A DNA stretch of 64,000 nucleotides from Celoporthe dispersa (GCA_016584495.1 WAID01000009.1:1736001-1800000); one strand, 5' to 3'. Positions 13,744 to 25,636 are shown, counted from the stretch's first letter. Notes: a model not told the origin generated them from the letters alone. Translations and numbers: made by a program.

Positions 13744-16210
13744 CTATGGCGTAGGGGAAAGAGGTTCCTCCCTGTGTTACCTGTCTCAGATCCATCTCTG
13801 TTTGTGGCTTTCAAATGGTCAGGATGCTTAGCAGGACCCAGACCCGCGCCCCTTGGCCATCCTCAGAAGAGAAAGAAAGCAAAGAAAGAAAAGAAAGAAA
13901 AAAAAGGTTCTCGAAGAGGGAGGCTGGTGGAAGTTCTGTTTTTGACGGAAGGAGGCGTTTTCGCACCCCCTCCCCCCCCGTCATGACAAATTACCTGCAG
14001 CGTCTCGATCCTAGTCCTGCGAGGGCGAAAGAGCGGCCGCGATGCTGTCCCTTGGTTCTTCCTGAGACTTCACAGTTATCCCTCTCGACGCATGAAGCGA
14101 GGAAAGTATTTTCGGACCTCCGCCACACGAGTTCCGGTGTCGAAACGCGCAAGTGCCGGGGCCTCTGTCAGCTGACCGCCTACAGCAATCCTTCGTGTAA
14201 TTAGCAATTGCCGCAGCCCTAGGGGTTGTGATTATTCAGAGGGAGTTTCAGGGAGGCCCTTTTGTTTCTTCTTCTTCTTTTAGTAAACTAAGAATATCGT
14301 CCATATGAAGGAACCATGGCTAAGACTTGGGTCTTCGGGGGGCAACCTCTGGGCCGAGTGTCTCGGGGTGTGCACCTCCCCCTCCTACGAGGCGTTGGGA
14401 AGAGAGAGAAGGGGGGGGGGGACTGATGATGCCACCGGCGCAGATGTCAACGTACGATCATGGTTCATGCACAAGGTCTTGGATCTAAAGGTCTCGACGC
14501 CCTCAGAGCAGATACCTTGCGCCCAAAAACGCCAATTTGCAGGGCATGTCTCACGATCTGTGGGCTGACGTCTCAGTGAATACTCTTTTTTTTTTTTTGG
14601 CTCCCCAAGCGCAATCCCTCTTAGACTCCTGAGGAATCTCGTCTTTAATATGACGGTGGCTTTCTCAACAATGACAAATCTTTGTTGACTCCATCACACT
14701 TTCTTGTGGTCTTTTCACTGCAGGGCGAGGACATTGACGGGCCTGAAGGAGGGATGATCAGCTGATACGTCCCAGGTCTGAATGATATGTGGAAGTGGAA
14801 AAGCGAGATATTGAAATTTGTGGTCGCCAGGAAGTACCTTAAACAATCTGTGATGCTGTTACTGTTGAAGACTCATCTGGTATATCACATGCACAGTGTC
14901 CATGTACCATGATAAAAAGGTAAGGTGTCACGCGTTAATTATCGTCATCTGCACGAGGAGAGAAGGTGAAGCCAGCGTTCAAGGTTAGAGAACAATTGTT
15001 CCGGTAATGTGGCCGTAGCCAACCCGATTCATTATGGAACTACAATAAGAGAAAAAGAAAAAAAGAAAAAAAAGAAAAAATATTATTCCCTTGAGCGTGA
15101 AAGCCACATGTACTGCTTTGCTGAGTGACCGATCGAACACGGGCAACTGCATGTAATGAATTATTACGACGTCAATCTCTTTCGAGGTTACCTAGACACA
15201 TACACACACATACGAACACACACAATGGGAAACACCAGAGACAAGAAAAGATTGTGTTGGGAAGACCTCGGGCCGAATGACAATTGTTGAGGCTACTACA
15301 AGTGAAGCCTGGTCACTCGTTTCACAACGTGGTCTACGTATGTTGATAGAACAACAATGTTGGACTGTTATTTATTTTTTTTGGGCTGAGAGGATGAATC
15401 ATCTCGCCCTTGCCTGGGCCCATGCCCAACTTCGAGACAGGCCAAGCTGTGTGAGCTACGTGCAATTTGGGGGCCTGCTGGTCGGCCTAGTCTTTGCTGA
15501 GGAATCGAGTAAACGATCAGCTGAGCTGATATGCAGGATGATGTATTTCTTCTTCTTCTTCTCTCTTGCTCAAGTCATACGAGGGAGGGATCGATAGGGA
15601 GCCATTCCATTAACGCATGCATGTCTCGACACGAAATTGTCGATCCGGTGAGACAATGAAAAAAACCGGGTCTTTCCATGTCTCTCCCAACCTGTCTCAC
15701 TGCAGCCCGTTTCGACCCAAAGTTTAAATAAAAGAAATTTAAATGAAGGAAAAAAAAACAACACATCCTTGTTTGGGGGCTCTCTGCTCAGCCCTCGGTG
15801 CCACATGTACGGATATCATTCGTGAGCGCGGGCTGGCGTAGGATTCCTGCGCATCCCGCGCATGGATCAAAAGGTCAAACATGATGCTCGAAGCTTCGAG
15901 GGCCTCGCTGGGCCCGGGTTGGCAAGGGGGGTGGGGGGTCAGCGCATCACTGGCGAGGGCCAGGTAACTTTTGGTCTTCCCAAGGTGATAGAACTACACC
16001 TCTGGTTTCTAGAACTTGGGGGGCCCACAACGTGTGGAAAGAAGAAGAAGAAAAAAAGATCTCAAGAGGTGTACCATTTTATTATAGGCAACACTGGCGC
16101 TCATAGCAGCCCTGCCCAGCAGGCAGAAGAACTCTCTGTCTCTTTCCCTCCCTGTGGTATGATGTGGCTCAACAGGAGACCACCGTGCTCCAGGCCGCCC
16201 GCGGCCCTTC

Positions 16211-17301
16211 TCACGGGGTGATGGCCAGGAGCTCGAAGCCCCTCGCCAGCACCTCCTCCCCGCCGGCCTCCTGGATCTCCAGCTCGACGTCGGGCTGCAT
16301 CTCCCTGTACATGGCGTTGCTCTCGCTCGCCATCTTGCAGTTGTAGGCGGCCTCCTCGTCGCTGATGATGTTCTTCTTGAGCCTGCCGCCCGCGCAGGCG
16401 GCCTCGACCTGCAGCTGGATGGCACAGCTCCGCTCCATCAGGCCGAAGACGAAGCCGGCCTCGTCGACGGTGTCGCCGACGCTCAGCAGGCCGTGGTTCA
16501 TGAGGATGGCGCCCTTGTTGTGCTGGCCCAGGGCGTCGGCGATGCGCTCGCCCTCGTCGCTGGCGAACACGATGCCGCCGTACGCGGCGTACACGGCGTG
16601 GCAGTTGTGGAGGGAGCACACGTCCTGCGTGATCATCTCGAGCGGGCGGGCAAAGACGCTCCACGCGCGCCCGGCGGCGGTGTGCGCGTGGCAGACGGCG
16701 TGGATGTCGCCGCGCCGCTTGTGGATCGCGCTGTGGATGTAGTAGCCCGCCTTGTTGCTCGTCACCCGCCCCGTCGCCGGGTTGGGGCGGCCGCCCACGA
16801 TGCGGCCCGTCGCGATCTCCATGGGGATAAAGTCGCCCGCCGTCAGCGTGCCGTAGTGCCGCGAGAGCGGGTTCATCCACATGAGCTCAGGATACTCCGG
16901 GTCGCGGACCGAGATGTGTCCCGACTGGCCCTCCGCGTAGCCCATGCGTGACCAGTTCCGGAAGACGGCCGCCATGTGGACGAGGATGTGCCGCCGCTCT
17001 GCGGTGAAGCTGGGGAAGGTCGGTATGCCTGGGCTCATGGCGTGTCAGTGCTGGTCCTGAGTGTGCCATGCAGAGAGAGGCCGCAGAAAGAGAGAGAGAG
17101 AGGGAGGGAGGGGTGCCTCTTCACCAGGCACACCTCAGGCGTCGCGGCGGAGAGGAGCTGTGGTCGGGGCTCACCGGGTAGAACCTGTCCATGTGAGATG
17201 GCCTCGAGCGGTGTCATCTCCTCCTCGGCCTGTTGAACCGGCTGCGCTTTGGTGACCGCAACAGCGGTGGTAGGTATCTCTGATGTCGCCGTGGGTGCCA
17301 T
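16211..17301 (-). CDS. Class II aldolase/adducin-fold protein (Mug14-like)
   Basis: Two exons, 17301-17175 and 17028-16211, are joined over a 146-base GT-AG intron with a CTGAC branch site, giving 314 residues. The class II aldolase/adducin head domain spans about 55-285. Visible motifs are GQSGHISVR, MNPLSRHYG, the metal-binding pair HAH (His156 and His158) and the third likely ligand in NHG (His221). Intact family members are zinc-dependent sugar-phosphate aldolases or epimerases, while adducin-type members are not enzymes. The residue aligned with the aldolase catalytic Glu appears to be in the run SNKAGYY and is not acidic, so enzymatic activity is uncertain. The 42-residue first-exon extension is Thr/Ala/Glu-rich. 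The 3' end lies only 50-60 bases from a poly-pyrimidine and T-rich tract. It is close to the fission-yeast meiotically upregulated Mug14 group; the substrate is unknown. Confidence 0.92.
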
Positions 17302-19003
17302 CTTGAGTAATAAGACCAGGGCGTCCGAACGCTCTGCTAGGGATATAGTAATAAGTCTTCAAGGCCTAACTCTGATAAAGAGACACTCTGTGCTGACGTT
17401 TCTTTTAATTCCACAGGCGAGTATTAATAGTGAGACGTCTCGAGAACCGGAGGTGACCCTGCCTTTCTGCTTTGGTCCTCTGTTCTCTTATCTTTCTCTC
17501 TCTTTTTTTTTCTTTCTTTCTCTTTCCCCTGTTCCCTTTTTGTGGTCTCTTGGGAGAGTTGGATATAAGAAGTGAAACGTGAGAGAGGATTCGCCGTTGC
17601 TGATACGCTCTGCCGCCCGAGCCTGGCCTCTCATGCCGGTCCGGCAGTGGAAGACCGGGCCGGCTCGACCATGCGCTGTACGGTAGGTCTCGAGCCGCAT
17701 AGTGTCTCTAGCCTGTTGTCGTATGACGCTGTCACTCGAGATTTGCCCCCTCGAGCCATCCTCGGTCCATCACGTTGATAGCTCGGATATGTATTACTGG
17801 CTGGAGCGCTATGTTAACCGTGCGGCATCATTCGCTGCCTAGGGTCGAGAACCTCGAAGGACGACAGTGACGGTGCCACCCCACTGGCCATCTACAGCAG
17901 AACAGGGCGCAGAGGCCATGGAACGCATCTCCGTCAGGCGTCGCTGGCGCCTTGTCACATAGTATAGCACCTCGTCCGGGCACCGGCCTTCTCGTGCCTC
18001 ACCTGCTTGCAGGACGGGACACATGTGCCGATCACAGACATGATGGTGTTGAGGGAGTTGCGGACAGCACATGTTCCCCACCACCTCAAGATAGGAAGGC
18101 TCGGGCCTGATGCGAGGGCGTATGAGGTGTCACTCAGCGTGTCGTCCTGTGGAGCTGAGCTGCGTATGGGAAGGGCAGCTCAGTCAGCCCAACCGTTGCC
18201 GATCGCAGTGACTGCAACGTCTGGTGGGTAGTCTCGGGGGTGATCCGTCACCTTCCTAGCTGTGCACGTCTCCCTGGTGGATAAGATGACAGTCGCAATA
18301 CTACTGAAAGAAGTCCTAACCGGCTTTCTCGTGTGGAAGCCTATCCTGTTGGTCTATATAGGCTTGGGATTGGGCGTCTCAGGGTCTTCCCACAGGCTCG
18401 TAGGAGAAAGGATACAGACCCAGAACCAGACTGAGCTGGGGTCCAGACCGGAACCAGCCTCTCAGCCTCTCCGGTTCACAAGAGAAAAACGCTTCATGAT
18501 GCTTGACTGTATCAGGCGATGGCGGTGTTTGAAAAACCTGTGCAGATTTCAGAGGGAGCCAGAGGCAGGTGTGTCTGAACGTGTCTAGAGGTGTGACCCG
18601 GGTCAGATCTCGATGAAGCAATCAGCGGTCTTCATGTGAGATGAAGACGTGTTGAAGGCACTTGGCTGCCTGTGTTCTGTATCCAACTGCTCAGTGCATA
18701 CTGCGGTACAGCTGCTAAGTAGGGGTGCCGGGGTGGTAGGTAGGCGCCAGGGGCACAAGCTCCAGCGGCAGGCATCAGCACAGCCCACTTTTCCCACCAG
18801 CTCGCCGTCGCGGCACCAGCATTTTCTTCAACCGCGACGAGGGGCTCAACCTCTACTGCCAACAGCCCTTCGCTAGTATCCGTCGTCCAGCCCGGCCAAC
18901 ACCTTCTCCTGTTGTGCCATCCCTTTCCACACACACACACACACAGCTGATCGCTGGTCCCTGATACCTATCCGCCTCGGCATTTGAGAGCAGACCAGCC
19001 AAG
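17302..19003. other. Intergenic region between divergent genes
   Basis: This 1.7 kb separates the starts of the aldolase-fold gene (-) and the CCT gamma gene (+), so it should hold both promoters. I see no conserved ORF. A pyrimidine tract lies at 17495-17530 and a short CA run at 18931-18946, about 60 bases upstream of the CCT start. Confidence 0.6.
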
Positions 19004-21114
19004 ATGCAGGCCCCAGTACTGGTTATGAGTATGTTGTTGTGCCCCACCACGCCCGCGATGGAGCTCTCTGCAGAGCTCCTGCAGGCGACCACCAGAGAGG
19101 AGAGGTCACCAGGCTAAAGCGTAGCTATCTGCAGACACCGCCAGTGGCGAGAGGCAGACTGGAAGGAAAGCCCAGCTGTCCAACATCACTGCTGCGAAGA
19201 TGTAAGCTCGCCCCCCCCCCCCTTCTCTCCTTCTACTGCTGCAGCGGTCCTCCGCCCGGCCCAGGACGACGAGGCAGAGGATACTGACCACCGTGTGCAC
19301 CCACCATCAGCGTTGCCGACATCATCCGATCATGTCTCGGTCCCAAGGCCATGTTGAAGATGCTGTTGGACCCCATGGGAGGCATCGTGCTCACCAACGA
19401 CGGACACGCGATCCTGCGAGAGATCGAGGTCTCGCACCCTGCCGCGAAGAGCATGATCGAGCTCAGCCGGACGCAAGACGAGGAGGTTGGTGATGGTACC
19501 ACAACGGTCATCATCTTGGGTACGTTGTCAATGCCTTCTCCCCCCTCGGACCGGAGGTGATCGTCAGGGCGGGGATACTGACTACCAGTCAAGCCGGTGA
19601 GATACTGGCACAGGCAATGCCCCAGCTGGAGCGAAACATCCACCCCGTGGTCATCATCTCCGCCTTCAAGCGTGCCCTTGCCGATGCCCTGCAGATCATC
19701 GAGGACATCTCCCTCCCCATCGACATCAACGACGACAAGGCCATGTACGGACTGATATCATCGTCTATCGGCACCAAGTTTGTCTCGCGGTGGTCGGAGC
19801 TCATGTGCAGCCTCGCCCTCAAGGCCGTGCGGACCGTGTCGTGGGAGGTCGGCAACGGCAAGACCGAGGTCGATATCAAGCGCTACGCCCGCGTCGAGAA
19901 GGTCCCCGGCGGCGAGATCGAGGACAGCAGGGTCCTGGACGGCGTCATGCTCAACAAGGACATCACACACCCCAAGATGCGGAGGAAGATCGAGAACCCC
20001 AGGATCGTGCTGCTCGACTGCCCGCTCGAGTACAAGAAGGGAGAGTCGCAGACCAACATCGAGATCTCCCAGGAGGAGGACTGGCAGCGGATACTGCAGA
20101 TCGAGGAGGAGCAGGTCAAGGCCATGGCCGACGCGATCCTGGCCGTCAAGCCGGATCTCGTCATCACCGAGAAGGGGGTGTCAGGTGAGTTATAACGCCC
20201 TGCGATGTTTGGGGGGGGGCACGCCTTGGCGCCGCGACAACGCTAACATGCTACAGACCTCGCGCAGCACTACCTGATGAAGGCCAACGTCACAGCACTG
20301 CGCCGCGTGAGGAAGACGGACAACAACAGGATCGCGCGGGCGACGGGCGCCATCATTGTCAACCGGGTGGAGGACATCCAGGAGTCGGACGTCGGCACCA
20401 AGTGCGGCCTCTTCGAGATTGAGAAGATCGGCGACGAGTACTTCACCTTCCTGACGCAGTGCTCGGAGCCCAAGGCCTGCACGGTGCTGCTCCGTGGCCC
20501 TTCCAAGGACATCCTCAACGAGGTCGAGCGGAACCTGCAGGACGCCATGGGCGTGGCACGCAACGTCATGTTCCACCCGCGCCTCTCGCCCGGCGGTGGT
20601 GCTACGGAGATGGCCGTGTCTGTGAAGCTGAACGAGATGGCCAAGGGCGTCGAGGGTGTGCAGCAGTGGCCCTACAAGGCAGTGGCCGAGGCGCTGGAGG
20701 TCATCCCCCGGACCCTGATCCAGAACGCAGGCGCAAGCCCCGTGCGTGTCCTCACGGACCTGCGCGCCAAGCACGCCGAGGGCCTGACCTCATGGGGCAT
20801 CAACGGCGACACGGGCGCGCTGGCCGACATGAACGAGTATGGCGTGTGGGAGCCGCAAGCCATCAAGCTGCAGAGCATCAAGACGGCCATCGAGGTACGT
20901 TTGCCTTTTTTTTTTTTCCCTCTCTCTTTTCGTTTCTTTTCTTTTCTTTTCTTTTTTTGGAGTGACTTTTATATCTATCTGTTCCGTTCATTCTTGTGAC
21001 CTTGCTGCTGACCTGATCCTTGAATAGGCTGCCTGCCTGCTGCTGCGTGTCGACGACATCTGCAGCGCGAAGAAGGCACCAGCGGGTGTCGGTACCGGTG
21101 GGGGTGATGACTGA
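19004..21114 (+). CDS. cct3: CCT/TRiC chaperonin subunit gamma
   Basis: Six exons (19004-19028, 19135-19201, 19311-19519, 19594-20184, 20257-20894, 21028-21114) join in frame to 538 residues, the usual family length. The product is the gamma subunit of the cytosolic group II chaperonin, which folds actin, tubulin and WD-repeat proteins using ATP. The first exon encodes only MQAPVLVM plus one base, matching the typical CCT3 N-terminus. Hallmarks are SCLGPKAMLKMLLDPMGG, the nucleotide-binding VGDGTTTV, LLDCPLEYKKGESQTNIE, the apical-to-equatorial return GGGATEMAVSV and the C-terminal ACLLLRVDDICSAKK. Every intron is GT-AG, and intron 3 has CTGAC 14 bases before its acceptor. Intron 5 (133 bases) contains a long T tract. 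Two very small leading exons make this gene easy to truncate in automated annotation. No frameshift is seen. Confidence 0.97.
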
Positions 21115-21339
21115 GAGAGAGGGCTGCGAGATTAGACTGGGTGCTTGCAAATAAGATGTGTTGGCTTGATCATACCCTGTATTACCTACCCATAGATATC
21201 GGCCCAGGTAGAGAGAGAGTAAGGGAAAGGAAGAAAAAAAATGACACTTCGCGGCAGGTGTGTGCTGCCCGCGCGCCCCGTCTCTCAGAATGGTACCTGC
21301 GTCTCGTTTTTTAATTTCCTCCCTCCGGATCCGCCTCGC

Positions 21340-21984
21340 TCAATCGTCGTCATGGATGAGCAGGCCTGGTGTGGTCTCTGGCCCGGCCACCTGACGAGCC
21401 CTGGCGTCCTCGGTGTCGACATCCATCCTGCCGCTCCCAGCCTCGCCGTGCCCATCGCCGCTCCCAGCTTGTACTATGCGCGCCTTGACACCGCCACCAT
21501 GTGCAGCCGCGCCGCCGTCCGGCTGCCTGTCCCCGTCCTTCCTGCCCGCCTTGGCCTTGTCCTTCCTCGCCCTCATCTTCTCCCTCTTGGCGCGGTTCCT
21601 CTCCGTCTTCCTGCGGTCGTCCTCCTCCAGCTCCTTCTTCTTCTCCTCGAAGCCCCTCTGCGCCTCGTCCCGCCTCACCTCCTCGTCCATGATCCTGAGG
21701 CGCTCGTACTCGCGCCGCCTGGCGGCCTTGTAGACGTGGAACTCGCCCGACCCGGCGCCGGCAGAGGAGCCCTGGACGTTGGTCACGATCTCGGGCGGGA
21801 GGGGTAGCCTCCGTTTTGGGTCGGGGGGTCCCGTGGGGATGCGGATGTCCTGGTCGGGCCGGGCGAAGAGGCTGTCGAGCTCGGAGGCCTGCTGCGAGAC
21901 GGGGGTGAGGGCGCGCTTCTTGACGGGGCGCTTGATCCGCGGGTCTGCGGAGGCGGGGATCGACTCGGGGCCCGGGGCAGACAT
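21340..21984 (-). CDS. PRKRIP1-like (DUF1168) splicing-associated protein
   Basis: A single exon of 214 residues. The conserved core at about 70-150 contains SGEFHVYKAARRREYERLR followed by a very long Glu/Lys/Arg-rich helix, as in PRKRIP1/DUF1168 proteins. The metazoan protein binds double-stranded RNA and sits in the catalytic spliceosome, where its long helix bridges the U2 snRNP and the core. The N-terminus has a basic KRPVKKR stretch that may be a nuclear signal. The C-terminus is Gly/Asp-rich. I chose the ATG at 21984 because the open frame extends 76 codons further upstream with no conservation and a 5'-leader-like composition. It is convergent with CCT gamma; the two stop codons are only 225 bases apart. 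Confidence 0.87.
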   Translation of the reverse strand: MSAPGPESIPASADPRIKRPVKKRALTPVSQQASELDSLFARPDQDIRIPTGPPDPKRRLPLPPEIVTNVQGSSAGAGSGEFHVYKAARRREYERLRIMDEEVRRDEAQRGFEEKKKELEEDDRRKTERNRAKREKMRARKDKAKAGRKDGDRQPDGGAAAHGGGVKARIVQAGSGDGHGEAGSGRMDVDTEDARARQVAGPETTPGLLIHDDD

Positions 21985-23680
21985 GGTGGCCGGGGGGGGT
22001 TGTTTCTGATCCTCTCCTCCCCGTGTCGGGTCGAGAGCTGTGCTGTGTCTATGTGTGTGATGTCGTGTGTGGAGGAAGGGCACCTGGAGGGACGAGCAGG
22101 GGCGCGGAGAGAGAGTGTGTGTGTAGGTGGGAAAGCTAAGCGCTACGAAAATAGCCGCGCGTGAAACCCGCGTCAGGGAGGGACCAGACCAGACCAATGG
22201 GTGAGACCCCACCGCCCTGGGTGTATGAGGACTATTCCTCCTCCCTTTTTTATTTTATTTTTTTCTTCTTCTTTTTTTTTTTTTTAATCTGCCGAGATCT
22301 ATGCAGATAAGCTCGAAACGGGGCAACCCAAAACGAAACACTAAACAAAATCAAGAATAAAGTAGGTTTTCTCGGGTATGAACAACGCAACACCTGGGCG
22401 GCGATCTTTTGCTCCTTTCTGCCGCAAATCGGACCACCGCGATTGCCGCCTCGTTCAGTACTGAGCAGATCTGGGATGATGTCGGACGACTGGACTAGCT
22501 GGATCAGCTGATGGGCCGGGTTCTGTGTGTGTGTGTGTGCCGGTCTCCTCCTGCACAAAGGTTGACTGTTGGGCGGGCGTCCATGACCAATCCGACCCAA
22601 CGGTTTGGAAAAAGCCAGAAACCCCAGAGGCGGACCTTTTCATGCCAATAAGGTTTGGCTGTACCGTTTTGAAACCAAGCCAGGGGTGGTTGTTGGCCAC
22701 CTGCCCGAGGGTGAGCCAGTACAAGCCAGGGCAGTGTATAGGCGTCTGGCGGCTGCATACGTACTACATCAGTAGATAGGCTGATAGGGCCTTAGGGCCT
22801 TGTCTAGGCCCCCCCCCGGGCCACCCCCTCTGTGCCCCTCTCCTGCAGTAAATTTGGTGACAATCCCGACCCAGGGGAGTACTTTGTACAAGATTGTCAT
22901 TGCAACAACCTCACCTCGTCCTGGCACTGCCTACTGCTACCTTCTGCCAGCACATGTACTTGACACCACCCCCCCCTCAACAACCTCAGTCGACCATACA
23001 CACACACACACACACACAGAGTAACTCCAAAAGTTTGATGCAGGTGTACTGTGCACAGCAATAACTGGTCTAGCCTCAAACTATACCGGACCGGACTCGC
23101 CTGGGCTGAACGTCTCCGGAAACAGACGACACCACTTTGTCTCTCCCCTCCCAGCCCGACACCCCCCACCAATACGGCCTCTGTCTGCTGTCGACTCCTC
23201 TCTCTCTAGCCCTTACCCAGGATCTCTAGCTGTTGGGCCGGCTATTACAGACCTCGAGCTGTCTTGGACCACCACATGGCTCCCGTCCCACAGCACAGGC
23301 GCAAAGGGGTACTTACTTTTCAACTCCACCACCTCCTGTCTAACCTTCAGACACACACCTCAACCCCCCCCCTCTCTGCCTCTGCACTGTACCCTATACA
23401 TCCTGCACACCACCTTGCCTCACATGGTCTCTTTGTTCTGCAATAGCCTATGTGTGTGCGCTGTGTCTGCCTACTAACCCCCAAGACTGGCTCACATACA
23501 CACCTTGTCTCCTCCCCCCTCCCCCCCATCATTCTGTTGGGCACCTTTTCTGGGGCTGCAGGTTGTCTCTTCTTCAGCATATAGTCCTTTCTTGTTGCCC
23601 CTCCCCCACCAGCCTGCCTCCCTATCTGGCTACCAGACCTCCTCCTCCTCCTTGGTGCCAACACCATAGCTGACCAAGAT
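21985..23680. other. Intergenic region with promoters of flanking genes
   Basis: About 1.7 kb separates the starts of two divergent genes (PRKRIP1-like on -, phosphatase on +). It holds a T/TTC tract at 22240-22285, GT and CA microsatellites (22525-22538, 22998-23018) and C runs. A long CT-rich leader runs into the phosphatase start. No gene is recognisable. Confidence 0.6.
22998..23018. repeat. (AC)n microsatellite
   Basis: About ten uninterrupted AC units in intergenic DNA. Confidence 0.9.
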
Positions 23681-25636
23681 ATGGCAAAGCCTCGCCTCAT
23701 CATCCTCATCAGACATGGCCAGTCTGAGGGCAACAGTAAGTCCATCTTTTCCTCCTCCTCCTCCTCCTTGTCCTCCTCCCCACCTGGACGGACCCTGACC
23801 TCCCCATACATACCTGCGCCACGCCCCGGCGGACAGAGAACATGCTGCTGACGGCCTGCCCTGCCTCGCCCCGACAGAAAACCGTGATATCCACCAGACC
23901 ATTCCCGACCATCGCGTAAAACTCACCAAAGATGGCTGGGACCAGGCTTACGACGCTGGCCGGCGGCTGCGCAACATGCTCCGGGCCGACGACACCCTGC
24001 ACTTCTTCACCTCTCCCTACCGCCGGACCCGCGAGACCACCGAGGGCATACTCGCCACCCTGACCTCGGACGAGGACGAGCCCTCGCCGTTCAAGCGGAA
24101 CAATATCAAGGTGTACGAGGAGCCCCGGCTGCGCGAGCAGGACTTTGGGAACTTCCAGCCCTGCTCCGCCGAGATGGAGCGCATGTGGCAGGAGCGCGCC
24201 GACTACGGGCACTTCTTCTACAGGATTCCGAGCGGCGAGAGCGCGGCGGATGCGTATGACCGTATCAGCGGGTTCAACGAGAGCCTGTGGCGGCAGTTTG
24301 GGGAGGACGACTTTGCCAGCGTCTGTGTCCTGGGTATGTTGTCCCTGGTGCCGTTCCCATACACGTGAGCTCGTCTCTCTCTCGAGAGAGAGAGAGAGCA
24401 ACCATGCAACAGGATGCTGACCTGACCGCGTCGGTCCCCCTGCAGTCACCCACGGCCTCATGTCCCGCGTCTTCCTCATGAAGTGGTACCACTTCAGCGT
24501 CGAGTACTTTGAGGACCTCCGGAACATCAACCACTGCGAGTTCCTCATCATGAACAAGCAGGAGAGCGGCAAGTACATGCTGGAGACCAAGCTGCGGACG
24601 TGGTCAGAACTGCGGCGGGAGCGGGCCCTCAAGAAGGAGAAGGAGAAGGAGAAGGAGAAGAACGGCGCGGGCACGCCCACGGGCAAGGACACCGCCAAGC
24701 TCGACAGGGCCCTCGCCGCGTCGCAGTCCCCCATCGTCACACCTCGCCGCTGGGGCGCTGCCCCAACGGCTGCAACCACGACAAGTCCTTCCGGATCCGC
24801 TCTGCCCTTGCCGACCTCGTCAAGCGCGACGCCACCGCCGCCCACCCGAGCCTGCCCGCTGCGTCTTCCTCCCCCGCGTCGGCGAAACCCCTCAGCGCGA
24901 CCAGCGTCTCGTCCTCGCTCACTACCCACGGCATCGCCACGCCGCCCACCACGAACGGGACGTCGACGCCTTCGTCCAACCTCAGCATGCGCCGGCACCT
25001 GGCGCGGCGGTTCCAGTCCGAGGACGAGGACGACGACCTGTGCTGTTCTGACGCCGAGGCGGCGAGCAAGGCGCGCACGCCGCAGATCGACGTGACCAGG
25101 GCCCGCGAGGAGGCCGTCTCCAGCCCGGACGGCACGCCCAGTTTTATCAGCATGGATGACCGCCTGCGGGGGATGGATATCAAGTGCGCGCCCGCGCACC
25201 GGCTTCACGCACGCGGTCGTGACTTTGGCGGGTCGTACTCGGGGCAGAACTCGCGTGTCAACAGCGATGTGGATTCCTCCGAGGACGAGCGCGCGCGGCT
25301 CGCGCGGCGGCGGCAGCTGTCGTCGTCCGGAAAGACGGAGGCGACGGCGGCAGCAGCAGCGGCAGGCCTCAGGATCGTCACGGGTGAGGTTCAAAACCTT
25401 CACCTCGACCTGGGCGGAGAGGGCCGGCCAGCGGCGTCTCCAAGCGCGACCAGAGCGGCATGGGCCGGAATACCATGGCCAACAGGCTGGGGGACTCGCC
25501 CGCGAGCAGCAACGACGAGCATGAACACGCCGACGACGAGCGGGAGAGAGGCGGCGCGCAGGACGATGCGGACGAGCTCTCTGACATCGACAAGGCGGAG
25601 AGGGAGGACCGGAGCATCAAGGGCAGCGTATACTGA
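23681..25636 (+). CDS. Phosphoglycerate-mutase-superfamily phosphatase, two apparent frameshifts
   Basis: Three exons: 23681-23735, 23878-24333 and 24446-25636. The histidine-phosphatase fold occupies about residues 1-240. It has the catalytic RHG at 11-13 (LIRHGQSEGN), the SPYRRTRET phosphate pocket, IPSGESAADAYDR and the second catalytic His in LVTHGLMSRVFLMKWYH, which is completed across the second intron. It resembles fungal Det1/broad-specificity phosphoglycerate mutase-like phosphatases. A long, charged, low-complexity tail follows. The tail changes frame twice. The first change is at the GGGG run near 24752-24755, where one more G would restore TPRRWG-RCPNGCNHDK. The second is near 25421-25429, where one more base joins LDLGGEG to SGVSKRDQSGMGRN and the terminal SIKGSVY. 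Because both breaks look like missing single bases, the protein is probably intact in the organism. The substrate is unknown. Confidence 0.9.
24374..24393. repeat. Perfect 20-base palindrome inside an intron
   Basis: TCTCTCTCTC is followed directly by GAGAGAGAGA with no spacer, inside the 112-base second intron (24334-24445) of the phosphatase gene. It would form a hairpin in the pre-mRNA between the donor and the branch region. Confidence 0.85.

Larger units (their letters stand above)
5633..16210. other. 10.6 kb gene-free block
   Basis: No conserved protein fragment is recognisable on either strand, even allowing for frameshifts. The block holds CA and GA runs near 7360, long pyrimidine tracts (7250-7330), a hairpin at 7613-7661, CAA triplets at 11681-11699, a CA run at 13724-13743 and somewhat more AT-rich DNA around 12.9-13.1 and 14.6-15.2 kb. 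The AT-richer parts could be decayed mobile DNA, but no transposase, reverse transcriptase or terminal repeat is visible. Confidence 0.55.

Noticed and set aside
23709..25403. 564-codon antisense frame opposite the phosphatase gene
   Set aside because: It is a shadow of GC-rich codon use on the other strand. It has no family motif, while the sense strand encodes a clear histidine phosphatase with proper introns.
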